The notes under the pieces are model-generated. The model made no database searches, was not told the origin of the DNA, and saw only the letters and a list, made by a program, of their open reading frames with translations. From Candidatus Gastranaerophilales bacterium (GTDB taxonomy: Bacteria; Cyanobacteriota; Vampirovibrionia; Gastranaerophilales; Gastranaerophilaceae), in contig CAJUJH010000001.1 in assembly GCA_910586855.1 (NCBI GenBank), positions 943,075 through 1,007,074 of the forward strand: a stretch of 64,000 nt of DNA. The letters are read 5' to 3'. Position numbers and translations under genes: made by a program. Shown in pieces: positions 45,862-55,148 of the stretch (the stretch's first letter is position 1; each line of letters begins with the position of its first letter).

Positions 45862-46878
45862 TTATTTAATATATTTATTCATTACTTCCCAATTGAAGCG
45901 CTCTTCTCTTCTCATTTTAAAATAATGGTCTTCTTTGTAATTTTTTAAATCTCTTATATATGAATAGTAGTCGCTCTCTTCGGCAGCTTCAATATATGGA
46001 ATATTAAATTCCATTGCAAGGTTTTGAACCTTAACATCGTAGGAAATAGGCAGAACTTTTATCCCCATTTTAAGTGCCAATAAAACAGCATGGTATCTCA
46101 TAGCAAAGAGATATTCAAGATGAGAAAATTCTTCAATTAAATGCCTGTGTGAAGTTGGTAAAACAACTTCAGTTTTAATATCGGAGCACTGTGCTTTTAG
46201 CCAGTATTCAAATTTATATGCAAGGTCTGAATCCTGCTCGTTTTGGAAAGAGAAAATTTTGATTTTCCTGTCTCCAAAGTAAATGCCTATGTATTTTGCA
46301 AGCTCCTGTAATAATGTCGGGTGCAAGAAACGATAGCTTCTCAACTGTACGCCAACACATCCTTCATTATCCAAAGGCGGGCAGTTTAAATCCCAAACAG
46401 GGTCAATAACGTATCTTGAATTTATACCCCATTTTTTCAAAATTCTTTGAGAATAAATATCACGCACTGTAACTAAATCACATCTTTTTAAAACAAACCT
46501 TGTAAGTCTTTGCCACCATTTGCCGTAAATGGGGCCTATTCCTTGCGCAAAAATTATAACTTTTGTGCCTAAAAGTTTTGCCAAAAATATTATCCCAAGA
46601 TAATATAATAAGCTCAAAGAACTTGTACTGTTTTGCAATAAGCTCCCGCCGCCGCTTATAAGAACATTTGAATCAATAATTCCCCAAAGAATCTGCAGAA
46701 AATTTGTATAATGAAGCGCGTTTACCTTAAACATTCTCTGTGTCGCTCTGGGGTCGCCGGATAGAGCTGTAACATTACAATTATTGCGCTTTAAATATTT
46801 AACAAGAAGTCCGAAAATGGCATCGTCGCCAAAGTTTTGAAAACCTATATATCCTGAAACTAATACTCTTTTACCCAT
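45862..46878 (-). CDS. csaB: CsaB-type polysaccharide pyruvyl transferase
   Basis: 338 residues. ATG at 46878 overlaps the pfkB-like stop by 8 nt. Family features: RVLVSGYIGFQNFGDDAI, LISGGGSLLQNSTSS, IIFAQGIGPI and the C-terminal FAMRYHAVLLALKMGIKVLPISYD. CsaB adds ketal pyruvate to cell-wall polysaccharide, typically anchoring SLH-domain surface layers. Presence in this lineage fits SLH-type outer-membrane/wall linkage (inference). Confidence 0.88.
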   Translation of the reverse strand: MGKRVLVSGYIGFQNFGDDAIFGLLVKYLKRNNCNVTALSGDPRATQRMFKVNALHYTNFLQILWGIIDSNVLISGGGSLLQNSTSSLSLLYYLGIIFLAKLLGTKVIIFAQGIGPIYGKWWQRLTRFVLKRCDLVTVRDIYSQRILKKWGINSRYVIDPVWDLNCPPLDNEGCVGVQLRSYRFLHPTLLQELAKYIGIYFGDRKIKIFSFQNEQDSDLAYKFEYWLKAQCSDIKTEVVLPTSHRHLIEEFSHLEYLFAMRYHAVLLALKMGIKVLPISYDVKVQNLAMEFNIPYIEAAEESDYYSYIRDLKNYKEDHYFKMRREERFNWEVMNKYIK

Positions 46879-47806
46879 AAATTTTACCACAATACTCTTC
46901 TACATCTTTTTTGTAAGGGATGGATTTAACCGCTCCCACATTCTGCATTTGCAATAAACAAAGTGCATTTGCAAACCTGCCTGAATTAATTATATTGGCC
47001 CCGTCTAAATATTTGCTTAAAAAGCCCCCGTTAAAAGCATTTGAAACACCTGTAGCATCTATCATTTCCGTTAAAATCGGCGGAATATTTATTGTATCAT
47101 TGTTTTCATAAATTGAAATTCCGGTTTCTTTATCTTTTATGACAATTGTTTTTATGCCAAGGTCTGAAAGCTTTGTTATCAACATGTTTACACTTGTTGT
47201 TTCAAATAATTGCTCTCCATCTTTTGTTTCCATAAATAATATATCAATATAATCTGATATCATATTAAAATTTTCAAGAGCTTCATCCCGCCCTGTACCG
47301 TATTTTTGGCAATTCGGGTCGTATGATGTTAAAACCCCGTTTTCTTTTGCAAATTTAAAAATCTCCTGAATGCATTCTTTTGTACTCAAGGATAAGCTCT
47401 GCACAAAACCTGTAGTATAGATTAGTTTTGCTTTTTTTATATAATCAAAATCAATATCATTGATACCAAGTGTGCTGGCAGCCGTTTTTTGTCTGTAATA
47501 CTGATATTCTCTTGAATTATTATCATGACCTACGAAATAAATACCGTTTTGTCCTTTTGTAAGTTTAACCAGACTTGACTCAAGACCTTCTGATTTCCAA
47601 GCCGAAAGAAGATATTCGCCAAAAGTGTCATTGCCTACTTTTGTAATATATCCTACATTTGAACCGCTCCTTAAAGCAGCAATAGCTGTTACAAGTGCAT
47701 CTCCGCCATAATTTCTGCTGAAGCATTCACTTGTTTTTAATGAGCTTGAGGTTGATAGTTCTATTAAACTCTCCCCTATGGTAATAATGTCCAGTTTCTC
47801 ATTCAT
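46871..47806 (-). CDS. PfkB-family sugar-kinase-like protein lacking the catalytic Asp
   Basis: 311 residues with the ribokinase fold: N-terminal IITIGESLIELS, FSRNYGGDALVTAIAAL, KVGNDTFGEYLLS and the C-terminal ATP/anion-hole segment. Two positions diverge. The usual GGxxxN-A becomes GGDALVTA, and the DTTGAGDAF signature becomes DATGVSNAF, so the catalytic-base Asp is Asn256 (codon AAT at 47041-47039). It most resembles 2-keto-3-deoxygluconate kinases but is probably inactive or altered. First gene of the csaB-his operon. Confidence 0.8.
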   Translation of the reverse strand: MNEKLDIITIGESLIELSTSSSLKTSECFSRNYGGDALVTAIAALRSGSNVGYITKVGNDTFGEYLLSAWKSEGLESSLVKLTKGQNGIYFVGHDNNSREYQYYRQKTAASTLGINDIDFDYIKKAKLIYTTGFVQSLSLSTKECIQEIFKFAKENGVLTSYDPNCQKYGTGRDEALENFNMISDYIDILFMETKDGEQLFETTSVNMLITKLSDLGIKTIVIKDKETGISIYENNDTINIPPILTEMIDATGVSNAFNGGFLSKYLDGANIINSGRFANALCLLQMQNVGAVKSIPYKKDVEEYCGKIYG

Positions 47807-47891
47807 ACCTTATCTTTACCATAATTTCCGTTTGTGTGTCAAATTGTTACATCTTTAGACATAGTGTTAAATTTAATGTTAAATATTATTT

Positions 47892-48710
47892 ATGAAAAAT
47901 ATATTGTTAACAGCTGCAAATTCAGACATAGCTAAAAGCCTGATTAATCTGCTTTTAGAAAATAAGACGGGAGTTGAATTTAATATATTTGCAAGCTACA
48001 GAAAGAATCTGCCTGAATCTGATAAAAATTTTACACCTGTTGTGCTTGATTTGTGTGATAAAAATTCCTTTTTTGCTTTAGAAGAAAAATTTAAAGGTAT
48101 AAAATTTGATACGGTCGTAAATTTTGCCGGCGTTGCAATAACTTCCCCTGTTTCAAGTTTAAATCCTGATGAACTTAAGTTTCAATTTGATGTCTCAACA
48201 ATCGGGTTATCCAGGCTTTTAAATTTTATTCACCCTTATTTAAAAGCAGATTCAAAAGTTATAAATATTTCATCCATGGCTGCTTTTGGTGTATTTCCGT
48301 TCATTTCTCCTTATTGCTCTGCAAAAGCGGCTGCCGATATTTTATTAAACGCATACGAAATTGAAACAGGGATACGCTGTGTATCTATAAAGCCTGGGGT
48401 TGTAAAAACAAAATTTTGGGAATATTGTATTAATTTAAACGAAAGTAATTTTAAAAATTTTAACGGAGAGTATGAAAAAATTGGTAATTTTCTTTTAGAA
48501 AATGCCAAAAAGAATGCCAATAAAGGGGTAAGCCCTGATGATGTTGCAAAAGTGATTTTTAAAGCAGTTAATTCTAAAAATCCGAAACATTCTTATTTGA
48601 TAGGATTTGATGCTTATATGGCATCTTTTTCAAGGTTTATCCCCAAAGGAATTTTGAATAAAATAATAAGATATACACTGAATCAGAGAGTAAGGAAATT
48701 TCAAAAATGA
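47892..48710 (+). CDS. Short-chain dehydrogenase-like protein with degenerate cofactor motif
   Basis: 272 residues. SDR features: VNFAGVAITSPVSSL, the catalytic Ser and Tyr-x3-Lys (NISSMAAFG, then SPYCSAKAA) and VSIKPGVVKTKFW. The normal TGxxxGIG cofactor loop is replaced by TAANSDIAKSL at residues 7-17, without the glycines. The active-site triad is intact, so it may use an altered nucleotide-binding mode. The stop overlaps the next ATG (ATGA), so it is coupled to the B12-radical SAM gene. Confidence 0.78.
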   Translation: MKNILLTAANSDIAKSLINLLLENKTGVEFNIFASYRKNLPESDKNFTPVVLDLCDKNSFFALEEKFKGIKFDTVVNFAGVAITSPVSSLNPDELKFQFDVSTIGLSRLLNFIHPYLKADSKVINISSMAAFGVFPFISPYCSAKAAADILLNAYEIETGIRCVSIKPGVVKTKFWEYCINLNESNFKNFNGEYEKIGNFLLENAKKNANKGVSPDDVAKVIFKAVNSKNPKHSYLIGFDAYMASFSRFIPKGILNKIIRYTLNQRVRKFQK

Positions 48711-50167
48711 ATAATGATTTAAATAATGAATATAAAGGCAGAGTATTTTTAATATACCCGCCATCCCCTGTCATGAATAGGGAAGACAGATGCCAGCAGC
48801 CAACGGATGATTTAATTGTAATACCTCCGCTTCCGCCCTCTGATTTAATGTATCTTGCATCCATTGCAAGGCAGGAGGGTTACGAGCCTAGGATTAAAGA
48901 CTACAGCTTAAATAATGAAACACTTAACGATGTTATTAAAGATATTGAAGAGTTTAAGCCCCAGTACCTGCTTTTAAATGCTGCAACTCCTACTCTTAAA
49001 AATGATTTAGGAATTTTAACCAAAATTAAAGGAAAATTTCCTGAAATTATTACAATAGCCAAGGGAGCTCATTTTAATATACTTGCAAAAGAAGCCCTTG
49101 AAACTTATACTGGACTTGATATTGCAATAAGGGGAGAATCCGAGCTTACATTTGGCGAGATTTTATCAGGAAAACCTCTGGATGAAATTTTGGGAATTAC
49201 ATACAGGGTTCAGAATGCTTCAAAAAGCGATGAAGATACTGTTGAAATATTATCGACTGAAAATCGCCCGTTCAATAATGAACTTGATAAATTACCTTAT
49301 CCTGCACGTGATTTAATTGATAATAATTTGTATACACGCCCTGATACAGGTGAAATTCAGGGTGTAATAAAAGTATCGCGAGGCTGTCCTTTCCATTGCT
49401 TCTTTTGCCTTGCTACCCCTGTTTCAGGAGCAAAAGTACGTTATAGAAGCCCTGAGAATATCCTGGGTGAAATTAAAGAATGCTATGAAAAATACGGTAT
49501 TAAAAATTTTATATTCTGGTCTGATATCTTTAATCTTGATAAAGAATGGGTGCGCAGCCTTTGCCATACAATCATTGATTCAGGTCTTAAAATAACCTTT
49601 TCAACCAATTCAAGGGCAGATACCGCTGACGTTGAAACGGTTAAATTGATGAAAAAAGCGGGCTGCAAACTTGTTTCAATTGGAATTGAAAGCGGCTCTC
49701 AGTATATGCTTGATAAAATGGGTAAAAAAATTACCTTAAAGCAAATTAAAAAAACAGTTTCTTTGTTTAAAAGAACTGGCATAAAGGTTTATGCCTATTA
49801 TGTTCTAGGACTTCCTTGGGAAAATGAGGACACAGCTTATGAAACTATTGAATTTTCAAAAAAACTCAATACTCATTTTGTAAGCTATTATACAGCTACC
49901 GCTCTTTGCGGTACAAAATTTTATGATTATGTAAATGAACATAAGCTTGGAAAATTAAATTACGATATGCCCTATTTTTACCCAAGTATAAATACGCATC
50001 ATCTTTCAAAGGAAAGAGTTTTTGAACTTCATAAGTATGCTGTGAAAAGCTACTATATACGCCCAAGGTATATTTTAATGATGCTATTGCAGCTGACAAG
50101 CCTTGCTGAATTTAAAAACTATTTTAAAGCAGGCTTAAGGATTTTATTTAGAAATAAACAGCATTAA
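48707..50167 (+). CDS. B12-binding-domain radical SAM protein
   Basis: 486 residues. The N-terminal ~170 residues form a cobalamin-binding-like domain (RVFLIYPPSPVMNREDR, then IPPLPPSDLMYLASIARQEGY). The radical SAM core has the CxxxCxxC cluster motif (SRGCPFHCFFCLATPVSG) and KLVSIGIESGSQYMLDKMGK. Such enzymes methylate or rearrange unactivated carbons in lipids or natural products; the substrate here is unknown. Paired with the SDR-like gene, divergent from the wall-polysaccharide operon. Confidence 0.86.
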   Translation: MNNDLNNEYKGRVFLIYPPSPVMNREDRCQQPTDDLIVIPPLPPSDLMYLASIARQEGYEPRIKDYSLNNETLNDVIKDIEEFKPQYLLLNAATPTLKNDLGILTKIKGKFPEIITIAKGAHFNILAKEALETYTGLDIAIRGESELTFGEILSGKPLDEILGITYRVQNASKSDEDTVEILSTENRPFNNELDKLPYPARDLIDNNLYTRPDTGEIQGVIKVSRGCPFHCFFCLATPVSGAKVRYRSPENILGEIKECYEKYGIKNFIFWSDIFNLDKEWVRSLCHTIIDSGLKITFSTNSRADTADVETVKLMKKAGCKLVSIGIESGSQYMLDKMGKKITLKQIKKTVSLFKRTGIKVYAYYVLGLPWENEDTAYETIEFSKKLNTHFVSYYTATALCGTKFYDYVNEHKLGKLNYDMPYFYPSINTHHLSKERVFELHKYAVKSYYIRPRYILMMLLQLTSLAEFKNYFKAGLRILFRNKQH

Positions 50168-50229
50168 GCATGATTAAAAAAGGAACAAAAAATTTCTAAA
50201 TTCATCTTTGAAATCAGGAGAGAAGGAAG

Positions 50230-50577
50230 ATGATGAGGGTTTTTAGTACATATTTATATGAAGTTTTAAAAGGGACTAAGCCTGCCGCCCTTGTAACATG
50301 TGAAGAAAATCTTTTAGGGCAGATGCTGCCTAAGCTTCAAAAGGAAAATTTGAGATATTTTATTCAAAGTTTGCCAAATTCCAAAGTAAATATTTTTTTT
50401 GGTGCAAAGGAATGCATTGAAATTGTAGAAAATTTTTTAAATAAACCAATGTGCAAGTTTTCACCATTTGAAGATTTTATTTTGGGTGCAATCTTAGGAT
50501 ATGATATCAAACTTCAATGTAAGAGGCTTTTAAAAAGGTCTGATGTTAATCAGGAAAATAATAGCACTGCTGTATAG
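50230..50577 (+). CDS. DUF2023-family small protein
   Basis: 115 residues. The pattern VFSTYLYEVLKGTKPAALVT, KVNIFFGAKECIEIV and SPFEDFILGAILGYDIKLQC matches my recollection of the DUF2023 family. It is found beside flavodoxin or ferredoxin genes; consistent with that, a ferredoxin follows 70 bp later. Function unknown; possibly redox or iron-related. AGAAGGA lies upstream; an in-frame second ATG follows directly. Confidence 0.75.
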   Translation: MMRVFSTYLYEVLKGTKPAALVTCEENLLGQMLPKLQKENLRYFIQSLPNSKVNIFFGAKECIEIVENFLNKPMCKFSPFEDFILGAILGYDIKLQCKRLLKRSDVNQENNSTAV

Positions 50578-50647
50578 TATTCTGCGGGATTTAACTTTTA
50601 AACGTTTTAACTAAAATCTTATCAAAATTTTAAAAGGAGATTTTTTT

Positions 50648-50830
50648 ATGAACGTTTGTATAATGGATGGCTGCGTAGGCTGCGGAGCATGTGAAGCTAT
50701 TAATTCTGATGTATTTTTTGTAGATGTTGTAGCACATGTAAATGATTCATCGGTTGACGGTAATGAACAAGATTGTATTGATGCTGCACTTGTTTGCCCT
50801 GTAAACGCCATTTGGATTGAAGATATTTAA
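50648..50830 (+). CDS. Single-cluster [4Fe-4S] ferredoxin
   Basis: 60 residues. The cluster ligands are in GCVGCGACEAI (C-x2-C-x2-C) near the N-terminus and CPVNAIWIED near the C-terminus, as in Thermotoga/Bacillus-type ferredoxins. The middle is acidic, as usual for an electron carrier. AAAGGAGA sits upstream. Its partner is not certain; the DUF2023 gene upstream is the likely companion. Confidence 0.87.
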   Translation: MNVCIMDGCVGCGACEAINSDVFFVDVVAHVNDSSVDGNEQDCIDAALVCPVNAIWIEDI

Positions 50831-50946
50831 GGTATTTACAATAGCTTAAAAAAGTGTAAAATAATCTATTTATATTAACAGATTTGACAGACCTTCTTTT
50901 TTAACTGTACGATATAGTTATGAAACTTTAAGGAGGTATATTAAAA

Positions 50947-51363
50947 ATGTATTCAATAAAAAGATGTTTTACACTTTGCCTGATTTCATTATTTACTTTT
51001 GGTGCTGCAATGGCGCAGGATGCTATATTTCAATCATCTGAGGCGCCGGTTCAAAGTGTTAATATTCAGCCTGCAGCCGATACTACAGTTAAGGCTGAGG
51101 TGGTTGAAGCTGTGAACACGCAAGCATCATCTCAAAGTGTTTCAAATGAAAACTTCAAAAATGCTGTAAATAATCTTGAATCAGCTCAAGTGGATATAAG
51201 AGAGCATCTTGCAACATATAAAACTCTTGTAGATGAAAAAACAATTGAAGTTGCAAACCAAAAGGCTGAACTTGCAAGGCTAAAGAATGAATACAGGGCT
51301 CTTCAAAAGAAGATGAATAATATTGAAAAAATGAAAAAATTATTAAACAATAATATTAATTAA
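50947..51363 (+). CDS. Exported coiled-coil protein
   Basis: 138 residues. Sec signal peptide: basic N-terminus (MYSIKRC), hydrophobic core FTLCLISLFTFGAA and an AMA/QD cleavage site near residue 23. After an Ala/Val/Gln-rich linker, residues ~68-135 form a heptad-containing coiled coil (NQKAELARLKNEYRALQKKM). AAGGAGG ribosome site. Probably periplasmic or envelope-associated; no family recognised. Convergent with recJ. Confidence 0.75.
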   Translation: MYSIKRCFTLCLISLFTFGAAMAQDAIFQSSEAPVQSVNIQPAADTTVKAEVVEAVNTQASSQSVSNENFKNAVNNLESAQVDIREHLATYKTLVDEKTIEVANQKAELARLKNEYRALQKKMNNIEKMKKLLNNNIN

Positions 51364-51368
51364 GTTTT

Positions 51369-53723
51369 TTAATCTTTTAATAAATTTTCTATATCGCTCA
51401 AGGGTGCTTGGGCGATATATTTTTTAAATTCTATAATCTTGTTAAATTCTTCTTCTAAAGTACCAAATTCAGGATTTTGATAAAAGTCATCCATATGAGG
51501 CGGTGCTAAAAATTGGATTTTATCAATATCTAAAATTTCAATAGAATTTAATGCTTCAAGTATATCAAAAGCGGATTGTATAAAGTTTTCACTCACTCCA
51601 ATCATTTGAGCTAAACCTTTTATTGAAACCCTGCCTTCTTTATTATTTGTTGCATATTTTAACATTCCAATAAGCTGTTTTATATAATTTTCAATGTTGT
51701 AATCTGTTTCCTCTTTCATTAAGTGTATTTTAGAGGTACCGGTTTCTGCTTTTTGTTTTAATATACGCGTAAATTCTTCTAAAGTAGCTGGATAATCAAA
51801 AAACATTAAGTCTGTTGAATTAAAATCATCTTTGATATTTGAGCTTATAGCAGGATAATCCCCTAAAAGCTGCTTTGTTTTTATTTTAGCAGCATGGATA
51901 TCAATTTCAATATTCGGGCGTTTAACATATTCTTCAATCTGTGCCAAAATCCCTGTTTTTTGCCTGTGGTCATAAAATTTTATTTCATAATCCGTATGTT
52001 CTGTGGCTTCGCATTTTAAATCAACGGTATAAAGCCTGATGGAATCTTCTCCATTGAAGCTGCTAATTTTGGGTTCAAAAGCTAAATCAAATTTTTCACC
52101 CGCTGTAAGAGGTATATCATTATGGCGCCACCATATGCAGTTTAGTTCTTTTTTGTCTTTGATTCCCCTAAAACTAAGGTGATTGTTTTCTTTTCCCATT
52201 GTTTTTTTGGAAACAAGATTAATATCGTTTATGCAAAAAACAGGTGCAGGGTTGTTTTGCCCCGTTGGCTCAAGCCTTTGGATTAAATCCATTAAATTTG
52301 TATCTATATCTTTGGGTTCTATGATGGCATCTATATCTATTGCTGCACCTTGTGGTTTAACTTCTTCTTTTGAATTAAAAGTATTTAAAAGCACATTTTT
52401 AACCTGCTCAAATGATATTTTTTCTAAATCAAAAGAAAAACCTCCGGCTAAACTGTGTCCGCCATACCCTTCCGTAAAAAGCTCTTTGTTTTCATCCAAA
52501 ATTTCAACTATATTATATTCTTTTATTCCTCTAATTGAGCATCTTGCTTTGTTTTCATCATCTTTTGTGATTAAAAATGCGGGCTTATAATACTTTTCAA
52601 CCAGCTTTGAAGCCACAATACCTATAACTCCGATATGCCATTCTTCATTGAAAAGAATTATTGCCTTTTTATTTTTGAAATCTTTATCTTCTTCAATCTG
52701 GTTTACTGCTTCTTCATAAATTTTATCGCAAAGATTTTGCCTTATTTTATTATAGCCGTCAAGCTCTTTTAATGAGGTCTTAAGCAGCATTTCATTGGAT
52801 TCAGTTAAAAGTTTAAAAGCAGGCTCCGCTGTAGCTAACCTTCCTGCTGCATTAATTCTTGGTGCCAAAATAAACGCCATATCATAACTTGTAATTTTAT
52901 CTTTGCTGTTTGCTTTAAATAAAAGGTCTATTCCTTTATGCAGACCCTTGTTTATAAGCTCTAATCCTTTTGCTGCAATTACCCTGTTTTCATACAAAAG
53001 CGGTACAACATCCGCTATGGTGCCTGTTGCGGATAGTATTAAGATTTCATTTTTAAGCTGTTCATCATTAATATCTTCAAGCAAGGCACAGGCTAATTTA
53101 TAAGCAACTCCCGCCCCTGCAAGTTCTGAAACATTTTTTATTTCAGATATACTTGTTTTTTCATCCAAGGAATTTGGCGCTTTAGGGTTAATAATAGCAT
53201 AAGCTTCAGGCAATACTTCAGGTGCTTTATGATGGTCTGTTAATATGGTATCTACACCAAGTGCCTTGATAACCTTTATTTCCTTTTCGTTTGATATGCC
53301 GCAATCCACAGTTATTAATACTTTTGGCTTTTTCTTTGCAATGTATGGAAGAAGAGTTTTTGTATTTATTCCATGACCCATTTTTTCTCTATCAGGAATA
53401 ATATAATCAAAATTTGCACCAAGCGCAGTCAGTGTTTTATGGAGAATTGCGGTTGAAGTTACACCGTCTGCATCAAAATCCCCCCAGATAAGAATTAATT
53501 CTTTATCTTGAATTGCCTTTTGAATCCTTTTAACCGCTTTTTTCATATCGGCAAAAATATATGGCGAAGATAAGGGAACATTAAGAGGATTTAGGAAATC
53601 TTTATATTCAGATTCCATAAGTCCTCTTGATTTTAAAACAGAATGAAGCAGACCATTTTCACATTTGGAAGAATTGTCTGCTTCATTTTTAATTTTTATA
53701 TTCCAGATTTTTTTAGTTTTCAT
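51369..53723 (-). CDS. recJ: Single-strand DNA exonuclease RecJ
   Basis: 784 residues. The DHH-superfamily core has WGDFDADGVTSTAIL, TVDCGISN and LTDHHKAPE. The DHHA1 part has the RINAAGRL motif and CSIRGI plus GYGGHSLAGGFSF. The OB-fold follows at about residues 470-570. The ~200-residue C-terminal extension is as long as in Bacillus-type RecJ and includes a helical winged-helix-like segment (GLAQMIGVSENFIQSAFDIL). Degrades ssDNA 5'-3' in recombination and repair. Confidence 0.93.
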   Translation of the reverse strand: MKTKKIWNIKIKNEADNSSKCENGLLHSVLKSRGLMESEYKDFLNPLNVPLSSPYIFADMKKAVKRIQKAIQDKELILIWGDFDADGVTSTAILHKTLTALGANFDYIIPDREKMGHGINTKTLLPYIAKKKPKVLITVDCGISNEKEIKVIKALGVDTILTDHHKAPEVLPEAYAIINPKAPNSLDEKTSISEIKNVSELAGAGVAYKLACALLEDINDEQLKNEILILSATGTIADVVPLLYENRVIAAKGLELINKGLHKGIDLLFKANSKDKITSYDMAFILAPRINAAGRLATAEPAFKLLTESNEMLLKTSLKELDGYNKIRQNLCDKIYEEAVNQIEEDKDFKNKKAIILFNEEWHIGVIGIVASKLVEKYYKPAFLITKDDENKARCSIRGIKEYNIVEILDENKELFTEGYGGHSLAGGFSFDLEKISFEQVKNVLLNTFNSKEEVKPQGAAIDIDAIIEPKDIDTNLMDLIQRLEPTGQNNPAPVFCINDINLVSKKTMGKENNHLSFRGIKDKKELNCIWWRHNDIPLTAGEKFDLAFEPKISSFNGEDSIRLYTVDLKCEATEHTDYEIKFYDHRQKTGILAQIEEYVKRPNIEIDIHAAKIKTKQLLGDYPAISSNIKDDFNSTDLMFFDYPATLEEFTRILKQKAETGTSKIHLMKEETDYNIENYIKQLIGMLKYATNNKEGRVSIKGLAQMIGVSENFIQSAFDILEALNSIEILDIDKIQFLAPPHMDDFYQNPEFGTLEEEFNKIIEFKKYIAQAPLSDIENLLKD

Positions 53724-53736
53724 ATTAAAAGATTTT

Positions 53737-54474
53737 TTATCTTCTGCTGTTTAATTTTGCAAGGAGTCTTAATATTTCAATATACAGCCAGATTAAGGTC
53801 ACAAGCATTGAAAATGCACCATACCATTCTAAATATTTTGGTGCGCCTTGTTCTACTCCTCTTTCAATAAAATCAAAATCAAGGATAAAATTCAAGCAGG
53901 CAATAACGGCAATTATAGCATTAAGCCCGATTGAAAGAAGACTGTTTGAAGCTAAAGCGCCTGATAGAGCATTAATATGGAAAAAGCTCAAAACTATTGA
54001 AAGAAGGTAAACAACTGCAATTGTAATTGTTGCACCAATAATAGTTGAGCGGAATGCTTCTGTTGCACGTATAATTCTTGCTTTAAATAATGCTAATACT
54101 ATAAACATGCTGCAAAATGTTGCAACAACTGCCTGTGAAACAATTCCAGGGTACTGCATATTAAAGATTGCTGAAATTCCGCCTAAAAATAAGCCTTCAA
54201 AAGCTGCATAGCCGATACCTAAAGGTTTAGCCAGATGCGGTTTAAAACTTGCAAATAAAGCCAGTACAAATGCGCAAATCGCACCTATAACAGCAAGAGT
54301 ATAGGTTTTATCTCCAAAGCCTGAATAAGCTAAAAACCATGTTATGCAAGAAGTTAAAATAACTACTGCTAAAAGTATAACGGATTTATTTACAGTTCCC
54401 GCAATGGTCATGGGTTCTGCTGTAATTTCAACCCCTTCATAAACTTTCATATTGGTCATAGGATTTGATGTCAT
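53737..54474 (-). CDS. Bax inhibitor-1 / YccA-family membrane protein
   Basis: 245 residues with seven hydrophobic segments. The N-terminus is soluble (KVYEGVEITAEPMTI); the family C-terminal charged motif lies in LNFILDFDFIERGVEQGAPKYLEWYGAF. The family includes proton-sensitive calcium channels; in bacteria YccA modulates FtsH. The distance to ftsH (12 kb) gives no linkage. AGGGGAG upstream of the ATG; 13 bp before recJ on the same strand. Confidence 0.9.
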   Translation of the reverse strand: MTSNPMTNMKVYEGVEITAEPMTIAGTVNKSVILLAVVILTSCITWFLAYSGFGDKTYTLAVIGAICAFVLALFASFKPHLAKPLGIGYAAFEGLFLGGISAIFNMQYPGIVSQAVVATFCSMFIVLALFKARIIRATEAFRSTIIGATITIAVVYLLSIVLSFFHINALSGALASNSLLSIGLNAIIAVIACLNFILDFDFIERGVEQGAPKYLEWYGAFSMLVTLIWLYIEILRLLAKLNSRR

Positions 54475-54554
54475 ATTATTTTTTCTCCCCTAAAGTATTG
54501 CAAAATATCAATTCATTATTGAATTATACTACGCTTTTTATGTAAAATAAAGTT

Positions 54555-55130
54555 ATGCTAAAAATCGCAATAACAGGTAATATTGCATCGGGTAAAACTT
54601 TATTTGAAGATTTCCTGAAAAGCAAGGGATTCAGTGTTTTATGCCTTGATTTTGTTACCGCTTCCTTGTATGAATCTTCAAAGCCTCTGCAAGAATTTTT
54701 GTTAAAAAAATTTAATACTATTTCACGCAATGAAATTTCTAATCAGGTTTTTTCAAACCCTTTGTTAAAAAAGGAACTTGAAAACTTTATTTATCCCTTG
54801 ATAATCAATGAAATGAATAATTTTTTTATTCAAAATACAAAGCAGGACTTTATTTTTGTTTCTGCTTCTGTTCTTTTTGAAGCCGGTTTTGATAAATATT
54901 TTGATAAAATTGTATTTATTAAGGCGGATTTGGATATAAGATTAAAACGTTTGATGGAGCGCAATAATTTTTCAAAAGATGAAGCACTTTTGAGAATAAA
55001 TTCTCAAATGCCTGAATCTGATAAAATTCCTCTTTGTGACTATATTATTGATAATTCCGGCTCAAAAGAAGATTTAAAAAATGAAGCAGCAAAGTTTCTG
55101 AATAACTTTTTGGGTTGCTTTGGTTGTTAA
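54555..55130 (+). CDS. coaE: Dephospho-CoA kinase
   Basis: 191 residues. Last step of CoA synthesis. P-loop AITGNIASGKTLFEDF; then the CoaE pattern VLCLDFVTASLYES, LENFIYPLI, VFIKADLDIRLKRLMERNNFS and SQMPESDKIPLCDYIIDNSG. A TAAAAT box ends 6 nt before the ATG and no ribosome site is present, so the mRNA is probably leaderless. Confidence 0.92.
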   Translation: MLKIAITGNIASGKTLFEDFLKSKGFSVLCLDFVTASLYESSKPLQEFLLKKFNTISRNEISNQVFSNPLLKKELENFIYPLIINEMNNFFIQNTKQDFIFVSASVLFEAGFDKYFDKIVFIKADLDIRLKRLMERNNFSKDEALLRINSQMPESDKIPLCDYIIDNSGSKEDLKNEAAKFLNNFLGCFGC

Positions 55131-55148
55131 TACTTCATTTTAATGATA

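Noticed and set aside
46871..46890. CsaB start at GTG 46890
   Set aside because: ATG at 46878 gives the usual N-terminus and a standard 8-nt overlap with the upstream stop.
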